Below, piece by piece: positions 1-4,728 of a stretch of DNA of 7,236 nt. Position 1 is the first letter of the stretch. Each line of letters opens with the position of its first letter. This stretch comes from Anaerolineae bacterium (GTDB taxonomy: Bacteria > Chloroflexota > Anaerolineae > Anaerolineales > Villigracilaceae): the NCBI GenBank assembly GCA_003524705.1, contig DQGV01000151.1, positions 1-7,236 of the forward strand. Direction: 5' to 3'. The notes beneath the pieces are model-generated. The model searched no databases, was not told the DNA's origin, and saw only the letters and a list, made by a program, of their open reading frames with translations. Both the position numbers and the translations under genes were made by a program.

Positions 1-10
1 ATTAATCCGT

Positions 11-415
11 GTGGCAAAACTTGAAAGTGAACCTGGTCTACCCAAATGGGCGAAATTGATTGATTATATTGATACCGACTTCAAAAATGGGTTTTGTTTT
101 GTCGGCGAATTCATCGGTGAAGGGACGGTTCAAATACCAATTGGAAAAATGAGGTTGATATTTGTCCAATCTTCTATTACTTACGATAAACATAAGACTG
201 GCAAGCTCAGGCAATTTCGTATTGTGAAAATGGAAAAAGATGGAACATTGCATTGGACCCGCATAGCAACTGATGATTCTACAGGCGGCTGGGCTTTGCG
301 AATAAGAGACAAAACAAAGAATTTTCTAAGTCAACTTGAAAGCATAGAAGAATTAAAAGAAAACAAAAATCAAGACGAAGATAAACCAAGTAGATTCTCA
401 CAGGTGAAATTATGA
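11..415 (+). CDS. Hypothetical protein with a C-terminal SRFSQVKL tail
   Basis: I do not recognise this 134-residue protein. It reads as a beta-rich globular domain (residues about 1-105, with several aromatic and Lys/Arg-rich strands), followed by a charged, low-complexity linker (about 108-126, Glu/Lys/Asn/Asp) and a terminal SRFSQVKL at 127-134. The same octapeptide, with one difference, ends the next protein. The start is uncertain: GTG at 11 is the first plausible initiator, but the frame is open to the window edge, so the true start may lie upstream and the gene may be cut. Its TGA overlaps the next ATG (ATGA at 412-415), which argues for translational coupling with the SWIM protein. 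A folded domain, linker and conserved tail is an architecture seen in proteins that recruit partners through the C-terminus, such as single-stranded DNA-binding proteins. That comparison is by architecture only, not homology. Confidence 0.75.
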   Translation: MAKLESEPGLPKWAKLIDYIDTDFKNGFCFVGEFIGEGTVQIPIGKMRLIFVQSSITYDKHKTGKLRQFRIVKMEKDGTLHWTRIATDDSTGGWALRIRDKTKNFLSQLESIEELKENKNQDEDKPSRFSQVKL

Positions 416-723
416 AAACCCAAAAACCAATTAGTCAGATTGTAGACCATCCCAAAAGCAGTATTTGGGAAACATTTTATGAATGTCCTTCCCAATCAAG
501 AGCCAACCTATCTTATATTGTCGCTACCAACCAATCAGAACAATGGGGATGCTCTTGCCCGCGCTGGATATACAAACGCGAAGAATGCAAACATATCCGA
601 GAAGTGAAACTACACCTGTTTTTTATTAATCAAAAAGAAGAAACTATTGAAACAGTCAAAGTTGAAACACTTCCAAAGTCAACCCAAAAGGCAACTTCCC
701 GATTTTCGTTAGTGAAGTTATAG
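412..723 (+). CDS. Small SWIM-type zinc-finger protein
   Basis: This 103-residue protein carries a SWIM zinc finger: C47-S-C49-x9-C59-K-H61, which fits the family pattern CxCx(n)CxH, with a tryptophan just before it (W45) and one inside it (W52). SWIM fingers are known to mediate protein-protein or DNA contacts and occur in bacteria beside ATPases, transposases and SNF2 helicases. Here the finger is almost the whole protein, so it is more likely an adaptor than an enzyme. After a hydrophobic segment (about 66-73) a charged linker leads to the C-terminal SRFSLVKL (96-103), nearly identical to the tail of the upstream protein. The start ATG overlaps the upstream stop by four bases. A 57-base gap separates it from the AAA+ ATPase gene, so co-transcription with the ATPase is likely. 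The zinc-finger call is firm; the binding partner is unknown. Confidence 0.85.
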   Translation: MKTQKPISQIVDHPKSSIWETFYECPSQSRANLSYIVATNQSEQWGCSCPRWIYKREECKHIREVKLHLFFINQKEETIETVKVETLPKSTQKATSRFSLVKL

Positions 724-767
724 ACATTTCATTCCTCTAAATTGTTATTAAAACAAACCTATACACC

Positions 768-773
768 GAAAGG
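768..773 (+). promoter_or_regulatory. Ribosome binding site deciding the AAA+ ATPase start
   Basis: GAAAGG lies seven bases before ATG 781. No comparable site precedes the in-frame TTG at 742, so ATG 781 is the preferred start. The site also sits in and beside the loop of a possible small hairpin: TATA (760-763) with TATA (774-777) and CC (766-767) with GG (772-773), around a GAAA loop, with two bases bulged. Confidence 0.6.
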
Positions 774-780
774 TATAAAC

Positions 781-2358
781 ATGAATCCAGTCAATCTACT
801 TAATCGTTACATCTGCGCTCGTTATCCTGTTATTGCTATCTTAAGCCATGAAGAAAGTCGCGTGCTTACAGAAATCAATAAACTTGCAAAGCAGAAAATA
901 CATTCTGCTCGTGTTATCAAGTGGACCATCACTGATGGCTTAGTAGAAGAGACAAAAGAGGGAACGAAGAAATACGATAATACCTCTGAACCCGCCGAAG
1001 CATTATCGCAAATATTAGAAAATAAATTCGCTTTGATAAGCACAGATTCTGGCTCCAAAGCGAAGACCGCACAACCCTCTATTTTCTATGTAATTTGTGA
1101 CCTTCACCACATGCTTAACGATGCCATGATTGTTCGTCAATTGCGAGATATTGCTAATAAGTTTCAAAATAATACCGATAACTTAATTTTGATTTCTCCC
1201 TCAATGCAAATCCCAACCGATTTAGAAAAGACGGTTGCAGTGATTGACTATCCACTTCCTGACATGGAAGAACTTTCTACTATCCTAAAAAAATGTGAAA
1301 CCGACCTACCCGATAAAGTAAAAATTAATTTAGATGGTGATGCACGAGATTTAGTGACTCGTTCATTACAGGGCTTATCATCTTTTGAAGCATCAAGCAC
1401 ATTATTAAGCGCAGTCGTAGCAACTGGTGAACTCGGTGCATCTGCTGTGCCTCACATCGTGGCAGAAAAAGCACAAATTATTAAGAAGTCAGGCGTCCTT
1501 GAATTTTTTGATACCTCTGTCACAATGCAGAATGTCGGCGGCTTGAAAATATTAAAAGATTACGCAAATATTCAAAGACTCTCTTTTTCAGAAAATGCTC
1601 GTAATGAAGGCATTGATACACCCAAAGGTGTTCTATTTGTGGGTGTGCCGGGCGTGGGAAAAAGTCTTTTTGCAAAAGCGGTAGCAGGTGGTGAATTACC
1701 TTTATTACGTATGGATGTCGGCGCTCTAATGGGCGGTTTGGTTGGTCAATCAGAAGCCAATATGCGTTCTGCTTTGAAAGTGGCTGAGGCAGTCTCTCCA
1801 TGTGTGCTTTGGGTGGATGAAATTGAAAAGAGTCTCGGAACAAATGATTTAGATGGAGGAACTTCATCGCGTGTTTTTGGTACATTACTTACATGGATGC
1901 AAGAAACGAAAGCCAGTGTTTATGTTGTGGCAACTGCCAACGATGCCAAGATGTTGAAACCTGAACTTTTGCGCCGCTTCGATGATATTTTCTGGGTTGA
2001 CCTTCCCAACGCATCTTCACGCCGTGAGATTTTTGAAATTCATCTTACCAAGCGAAATAAACCTGTAAGTCTTATCACCGATGAATTAATCAATGCAACG
2101 TGGGGCTTTTCAGGTGCAGAGATTGAGAAAGTTGTAAAGGCTTCTGTAAAAGCGGCTTATTTCGCAGGGAAAAAACTAACAACAGATTGCTTAATTGAAA
2201 ACGCAAAAGAGATTGTCCCCATTCAAAAAACAATGGGCGAAAAAATTAACGAACTTCGTAGATGGGCGAAAGAACGTGCGCGTTTTGCCGCTGAACCATT
2301 AGAAGAACAAGTCATTCAAACAACTTCTTCTACTCGTAAAGTCAGGATTGAAGAATGA
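781..2358 (+). CDS. Ycf46-like AAA+ ATPase
   Basis: This is a 525-residue classic-clade AAA+ ATPase resembling the Ycf46 family of cyanobacteria, plastids and other bacteria. The N-terminal part matches the Ycf46 pattern as I remember it: ARYPVIAILSHEESRVL near the start, a degenerate nucleotide-binding-like domain with VICDLHHML (104-112), SPSMQIP (139-145) and VIDYPLP (154-160). The AAA module follows: NVGGL entry, Walker A GVPGVGKS (288-295), Walker B with D346-E347, sensor 1 N387, arginines R398-R399 at the usual arginine-finger place, and WGFSGAEIE (441-449) in the lid. The C-terminus has the family's LRRWAKERAR stretch. All ATPase residues are intact, so it should form an active ring or oligomer that remodels a protein or nucleoprotein substrate; the substrate is unknown. 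ATG 781 is chosen over TTG 742 because of its ribosome binding site. Its stop overlaps the next start (ATGA, 2355-2358). Confidence 0.93.
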   Translation: MNPVNLLNRYICARYPVIAILSHEESRVLTEINKLAKQKIHSARVIKWTITDGLVEETKEGTKKYDNTSEPAEALSQILENKFALISTDSGSKAKTAQPSIFYVICDLHHMLNDAMIVRQLRDIANKFQNNTDNLILISPSMQIPTDLEKTVAVIDYPLPDMEELSTILKKCETDLPDKVKINLDGDARDLVTRSLQGLSSFEASSTLLSAVVATGELGASAVPHIVAEKAQIIKKSGVLEFFDTSVTMQNVGGLKILKDYANIQRLSFSENARNEGIDTPKGVLFVGVPGVGKSLFAKAVAGGELPLLRMDVGALMGGLVGQSEANMRSALKVAEAVSPCVLWVDEIEKSLGTNDLDGGTSSRVFGTLLTWMQETKASVYVVATANDAKMLKPELLRRFDDIFWVDLPNASSRREIFEIHLTKRNKPVSLITDELINATWGFSGAEIEKVVKASVKAAYFAGKKLTTDCLIENAKEIVPIQKTMGEKINELRRWAKERARFAAEPLEEQVIQTTSSTRKVRIEE

Positions 2359-2579
2359 AAAGAATTTACTTATGCGGGTTTTATTGCAACACACAACGAA
2401 CAATCTTTGAGGCGGCTTTTTCAAACGTTCCATCATTTGAAATACCTTTAGACGATGGTGAATTCCCCAGACCATCCCTCAAAAGATTTGATAATCCTGA
2501 TGATGCAGTTACCTATGGTAAGAAAGTTGAACGAAAATTTAATACCATTCATTCAAAAGAAATACATCTAAGCGAATAA
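2355..2579 (+). CDS. Hypothetical 74-residue protein coupled to the AAA+ ATPase gene
   Basis: I do not recognise this protein. It starts with a hydrophobic, two-cysteine strand (MKRIYLCGFYC), has a middle part with PLDDGEFPRP, and ends with a segment that could form a helix (about 46-62, DDAVTYGKKVERKFN). No membrane segment or signal peptide is evident. The start is fixed by a four-base overlap with the ATPase stop, which suggests coupled translation and roughly matched expression. It may be an accessory partner of the ATPase, but the only evidence is its position. The stop TAA is followed at once by a weak terminator-like hairpin, consistent with the operon ending here. Confidence 0.7.
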   Translation: MKRIYLCGFYCNTQRTIFEAAFSNVPSFEIPLDDGEFPRPSLKRFDNPDDAVTYGKKVERKFNTIHSKEIHLSE

Positions 2580-2602
2580 AAAATTGAGGGGCTCCCAATT
2601 TT
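2580..2602 (+). terminator. Weak terminator-like hairpin after the AAA+ operon
   Basis: The arms AAAATTG (2580-2586) and CAATTTT (2596-2602) are perfect complements. The pairing continues as GG/CC (2588-2589 with 2594-2595) past a bulged A2587, leaving a GGCT loop. The only T-run is the TTTT inside the right arm, with G next, so termination is probably partial. Confidence 0.4.
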
Positions 2603-2638
2603 GAAATAGCGCGTCATAATGAATACATCAAATCAAAC

Positions 2639-2643
2639 AGGAG
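2639..2643 (+). promoter_or_regulatory. Ribosome binding site AGGAG
   Basis: AGGAG stands seven bases before ATG 2651, an ideal spacing. It gives the two-gene cassette its own strong initiation site after the hairpin at 2580-2602. No convincing -35/-10 pair was found in the 48 bases between the hairpin and the start. Confidence 0.75.
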
Positions 2644-2650
2644 AAATAAA

Positions 2651-2860
2651 ATGACTGACGAACAAATGCACTATCTAAATAAATTAGGGGATTTTCTTGG
2701 AGCAAAGATTACAGGTTTAGTCGAAGCCGAAGATGGATTCTATGGGCTTGAATTAACAAAGCCAGATGGAAAAAAGGTTGCTCTCATTTTCTTTAGTGAC
2801 GATGAAGGCAATGCCCCCGGTTCATTTGAAATTCAAGACTTAGCAGGCAATCCACTATGA
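2651..2860 (+). CDS. Hypothetical small acidic protein
   Basis: This is a 69-residue acidic protein I cannot place in a family. It begins with a helix-like segment (about 3-16), then beta-prone stretches: AKITGLVEAEDGFYGLEL (18-35), KKVALIFFSDDEGNAPGSFEI. The layout suggests a single small alpha/beta domain. The start has a strong AGGAG site. The stop TGA overlaps the ATG of the next short gene (ATGA, 2857-2860), so the two form a translationally coupled pair, bracketed by hairpins at 2580-2602 and 2996-3028. That arrangement resembles a phage accessory (moron-like) cassette. Confidence 0.75.
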   Translation: MTDEQMHYLNKLGDFLGAKITGLVEAEDGFYGLELTKPDGKKVALIFFSDDEGNAPGSFEIQDLAGNPL

Positions 2861-3012
2861 ACCAAGAAGAAAAAAAAGCCTTACAAAAAGTTCTAGAATA
2901 CCTTCACGAAGAAAAGAAAGATTTTGAAGCCTACACTGAAAAGCCTTCCGAACATATTTATTCAAGCATACAGATACTAGAAAAGTATCTAACCCAAAAT
3001 CCCCAATTGTGA
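2857..3012 (+). CDS. Short charged helical protein ending in a terminator loop
   Basis: This 51-residue frame starts at the ATGA overlap with the preceding gene and ends with TGA at 3010-3012. The product is very rich in Lys and Glu and looks almost wholly helical, in two segments (about 3-24 and 32-46) separated by AYTEKPSEH, so a helical hairpin is plausible. I do not recognise it. In support of a real gene: the overlapping start, the absence of rare or disruptive codons, and the fit between its stop and the terminator. The last codons are read through the left arm of the terminator stem and the stop codon occupies three of the four loop bases, so translation to the end would compete with hairpin formation. 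It is too short for many gene finders and could be missed in annotation. Confidence 0.65.
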   Translation: MNQEEKKALQKVLEYLHEEKKDFEAYTEKPSEHIYSSIQILEKYLTQNPQL

Positions 3013-3028
3013 AATTGGGGATTTTTTT
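2996..3028 (+). terminator. Strong intrinsic terminator
   Basis: The stem is perfect: AAAATCCCCAATT (2996-3008) pairs with AATTGGGGATTTT (3013-3025) around a GTGA (GNRA-type) loop at 3009-3012, and a run of seven T (3022-3028) follows the GC-rich core. This is the clearest transcription terminator in the window and separates the upstream block from the DUF1257 block. The stop codon of the 51-residue gene lies in the loop. Confidence 0.92.
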
Positions 3029-3064
3029 ATAAACATTTTCTTATTCTAAATCGTTTATATAAGC

Positions 3065-3071
3065 GAAGGAG
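3065..3071 (+). promoter_or_regulatory. Ribosome binding site supporting a TTG start
   Basis: GAAGGAG is followed eight bases later by TTG at 3080. No ATG or GTG in frame lies at a suitable distance, so the site decides for the TTG initiator. The AT-rich stretch 3029-3062 between terminator and site is where a promoter for the downstream block would be expected, but I see no clear -35/-10 pair. Confidence 0.75.
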
Positions 3072-3079
3072 TAAATATT

Positions 3080-3499
3080 TTGTCTGTTTACAAAGAAATC
3101 AAAACTGAATTCAAAAATCCTGAAAGTCTACTTGCCGCCCTTGCTGACCTCGGCGCAAAGTTTACCTGTGCCAACCCTATCCAAAACGAAAGCAGGCTTG
3201 AATCTAATTGGCATGGTCTTCCTTCTGAGAATGTTGCCATCGCCATCAATCGGGATGAAGCACGCCGCCTCAAAATCGGAGGTTTTGACGGTCTCGGTTT
3301 TCGATGGACTGGTTCTGGTTATTCCATTGTTCAAGATAACTTAGACCGCAATGATAAACAAATCCAAACAACCATGAACCAATTGCAACAACGCTACACC
3401 TTCCACGCAGTTAGTGCTAAAGCAAAATCCAAAGGATATACCGTTGTTGAAAAACAAGGTGATAACGGTGAAATCTTCCTTACTTTGAGAAAGAGATAA
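3080..3499 (+). CDS. DUF1257 (Ycf35-like) protein
   Basis: This 139-residue protein matches the DUF1257 family, whose plastid and cyanobacterial member is Ycf35. The start [24 protein letters not shown] (2-25) corresponds to the family's SxFxxIKTxIxDxxxLxxALxxLG. It continues with [11 protein letters not shown], then the GFDGLGFRW (68-76) block that stands for the family's YDIGFR, then QQRYTFHAV (103-111) for QxYAYxxV, and ends with [21 protein letters not shown], the usual closing strand pair. Length is as expected for the family (about 110-140). The TTG start agrees both with the GAAGGAG site and with the family N-terminus. Molecular function is not established; an association with AAA+ ATPase genes is suggested by context. 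The DUF2997 gene follows after two bases, a pairing I recall as recurrent in cyanobacteria. Confidence 0.85.
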   Translation: MSVYKEIKTEFKNPESLLAALADLGAKFTCANPIQNESRLESNWHGLPSENVAIAINRDEARRLKIGGFDGLGFRWTGSGYSIVQDNLDRNDKQIQTTMNQLQQRYTFHAVSAKAKSKGYTVVEKQGDNGEIFLTLRKR

Positions 3500-3501
3500 C
3501 A

Positions 3502-3696
3502 ATGGCAAATCAACCTCACGTTATCGAAATTGAAATCACGCCTGATGGCAAACTCAAAAGCGAAGTCAAAGGCGTTGCCGGTGCAGATTGTGCCGCACTC
3601 ACCAAATGGTTAGATGAACTTGGCGAAGTCGAAGTAGACGAAAAGACTCCCGATTATTACAAAACCGCCAAGCAAACTGTGAAGACAGGAAGTTAG
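3502..3696 (+). CDS. DUF2997 family protein
   Basis: This 64-residue protein fits DUF2997: an opening strand [19 protein letters not shown], then [17 protein letters not shown] (27-43) as the helix with the conserved cysteine (C30), and a closing [10 protein letters not shown]. Family members are small (about 50-70 residues) and of unknown function. In cyanobacteria they are, from memory, found beside ycf35-like genes, as here, where only two bases separate it from the DUF1257 gene. The start lies just after the upstream stop and uses a purine-rich stretch inside the end of that gene. The two products probably work as a pair. An acidic surface (pI low by eye) and a small two-strand/helix fold would suit an adaptor or modulator role; that is inference. 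Confidence 0.85.
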   Translation: MANQPHVIEIEITPDGKLKSEVKGVAGADCAALTKWLDELGEVEVDEKTPDYYKTAKQTVKTGS

Positions 3697-3698
3697 TC

Positions 3699-4058
3699 AT
3701 GTTTCATTTTCCAGAACAATATCGAGCGCAGTTTAAGAATACACCCCGCACCAACGCAGGCAAGAATGGCGGATTTATTATCCCTTCTCCTGTGTCAGAC
3801 CGAAGGCATTTATTAGCCATAGCCGCCACTGGTTTGCAATGGGAACACGTCAGCGTTCATACCTTTATTGGTAAAGGCAATCTCACCCCATATTGGGAAG
3901 AAATGAACTTCGTGAAAAATCTGTTTTGGGATAAAGAAGATATTGTCATGCAACTTCACCCACGCGAATCTGAATACATCAATAATCACAAGCACGTTCT
4001 TCATTTATGGCGACCTGTCGGTGTGGAAATTCCAACCCCGCCAATGATATTGGTGTAA
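3699..4058 (+). CDS. DUF7694-like phage protein
   Basis: This 119-residue protein resembles a small family frequent in tailed-phage genomes, which I recall under the label DUF7694. Diagnostic blocks: ATGLQWEHVSVH (43-54), PYWEEMNFVKNLFWDKEDIVMQLHP (64-88), ESEYINNHKHVLHLWRP (90-106) and a PTPP near the end. The many Trp and His residues (W48, W66, W77, H87, H97, H102, W104) make the family easy to spot. Its function is unknown; it is normally found among phage early or accessory genes, often in single-strand gene runs like this one. AGGAAG at 3687-3692 precedes ATG 3699, and the gene begins two bases after the DUF2997 stop. It is one of the best indicators that this region is phage-derived. 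Confidence 0.8.
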   Translation: MFHFPEQYRAQFKNTPRTNAGKNGGFIIPSPVSDRRHLLAIAATGLQWEHVSVHTFIGKGNLTPYWEEMNFVKNLFWDKEDIVMQLHPRESEYINNHKHVLHLWRPVGVEIPTPPMILV

Positions 4059-4063
4059 ACATC

Positions 4064-4279
4064 ATGGCACAAGAACCTCTATTTGACCTCCGCTTCGTCT
4101 GGCGTGACCCTGAAACCAAAAAGGTTATGAAAGGAACATTCTTATTTGACCACCCGCAAGATGCTGTTCCAACCTATCTTAACATGATAGGAAATTTCCC
4201 AAAATTGGAAATATGGCTAGAAGATAGAAACGGGAATCAAGTTCCAATGAAAATTCGAGTTTCGGATTACTACAGATGA
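4064..4279 (+). CDS. Hypothetical 71-residue protein
   Basis: I do not recognise this protein. It is a compact, probably beta-rich domain: FDLRFVWRD, VMKGTFLFDHPQDAV, LEIWLEDRNG, VPMKIRVSDYYR. No zinc motif, membrane segment or signal peptide is seen. An in-frame ATG at 4007 would add 19 residues, but it would overlap the upstream gene by 52 bases and the added residues (cysteine- and asparagine-rich, read out of frame through the conserved end of the DUF7694-like gene) look like shadow coding. ATG 4064, five bases after the upstream stop, is preferred although it has no strong ribosome binding site, so reinitiation after the upstream stop is likely. Its own stop overlaps the next start (ATGA, 4276-4279). 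Confidence 0.7.
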   Translation: MAQEPLFDLRFVWRDPETKKVMKGTFLFDHPQDAVPTYLNMIGNFPKLEIWLEDRNGNQVPMKIRVSDYYR

Positions 4280-4425
4280 AATGCCAAAAGTGTAAAAAGC
4301 CATCTAAAGAGTTATTCCCGGTCTTAACAACTGGAGAGAACGGCTTCCGCCGCTATAAACTCTGCTCCCAATGCAGAAAGGCAACAATCAAGTTATCAAA
4401 GACCAAATCTAAAAGTGGAAAGTAA
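4276..4425 (+). CDS. Small two-CxxC zinc-ribbon protein
   Basis: This 49-residue, very basic protein has C3-x2-C6 and C30-x2-C33, the layout of a zinc ribbon, with LFPVL (13-17) and RRYKLCSQC (25-33) around the knuckles and a Lys/Ser-rich tail. It resembles the small phage proteins that look like HNH-endonuclease or recombination-associated zinc ribbons (C-x2-C ... F ... C-x2-C), but it has no HNH residues and is too short to be a nuclease. A nucleic-acid binding role is plausible from the positive charge. The start is fixed by a four-base overlap with the preceding stop, and two bases separate its stop from the next gene. It is short enough to be missed by many gene finders. Confidence 0.75.
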   Translation: MKCQKCKKPSKELFPVLTTGENGFRRYKLCSQCRKATIKLSKTKSKSGK

Positions 4426-4427
4426 CT

Positions 4428-4727
4428 ATGGATAATCAATCATCTACGAAACAATTTCAGGTTGGAGAACCATTTCAAGAAGGAAATTATTTTGTTTTTC
4501 CTATCATTGACACTGCATCCTTTGAAGTTGTCTTGAAAATCCCATACGATGAAATGCAAGTATATATACTTTGGTTAGATGATTATTATTTTCCTTTTCC
4601 TTTAGATAAGGATTTTTACAATTTATATGTGAAGTACATGAAAATAAGTTTTTACGCAAATAGCCCAATAGAAAACCTTGGACACGCCAAAGCAATCGTT
4701 GAATATTGGCAAACCCTAAAGAGATAA
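4428..4727 (+). CDS. Hypothetical 99-residue aromatic-rich protein
   Basis: I do not recognise this protein. It opens with beta-prone segments (FQVGEPFQEGNYFVFPIID, FEVVLKIPYDEMQVYIL), passes through a strikingly aromatic stretch (WLDDYYFPFPLDKDFYNLYVKYMKI, about 49-73, described by position because of its length) and ends in a helix (about 84-98, GHAKAIVEYWQTLKR). It is acidic overall and apparently soluble. Codon use is more AT-rich here than in the methyltransferase that follows, which may mean a separate origin. It begins two bases after the zinc-ribbon gene and its stop is one base from the methyltransferase start, so it belongs to the same transcript. Confidence 0.7.
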   Translation: MDNQSSTKQFQVGEPFQEGNYFVFPIIDTASFEVVLKIPYDEMQVYILWLDDYYFPFPLDKDFYNLYVKYMKISFYANSPIENLGHAKAIVEYWQTLKR

Positions 4728-4728
4728 C

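Noticed and set aside
742..780. TTG at 742 as the start of the AAA+ ATPase
   Set aside because: It has no ribosome binding site, and the added 13 residues are not part of the Ycf46-like N-terminus. ATG 781 has GAAAGG at good spacing.
1520..1885. Open frame of 121 codons on the minus strand
   Set aside because: It lies wholly inside the Walker A/Walker B part of the AAA+ ATPase gene, whose motifs prove the + frame. It is a shadow with no family features.
2601..2620. TTGAAA and CATAAT as a promoter before the two-gene cassette
   Set aside because: Only eight bases separate the two boxes, far below the 16-18 needed; no alternative pair is convincing.
2871..2877. Run of seven A as a programmed frameshift site
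   Set aside because: The zero frame continues to a sensible stop, and neither alternative frame extends into a recognisable product.
3055..3063. TATATAAG as a -10 box for the DUF1257 block
   Set aside because: A start of transcription seven or so bases downstream would fall on the ribosome binding site at 3065-3071, and there is no -35 match at 16-18 bases upstream.
3502..3696. DUF2997 protein as a ubiquitin-like modifier
   Set aside because: It is small and paired with a partner, but it ends KTGS, not in a di-glycine, and no E1-, E2- or JAB-like gene is in the window.
4007..4063. ATG 4007 as the start of the 71-residue protein
   Set aside because: It would overlap the conserved end of the DUF7694-like gene by 52 bases without a ribosome binding site; the extra residues look like out-of-frame reading.
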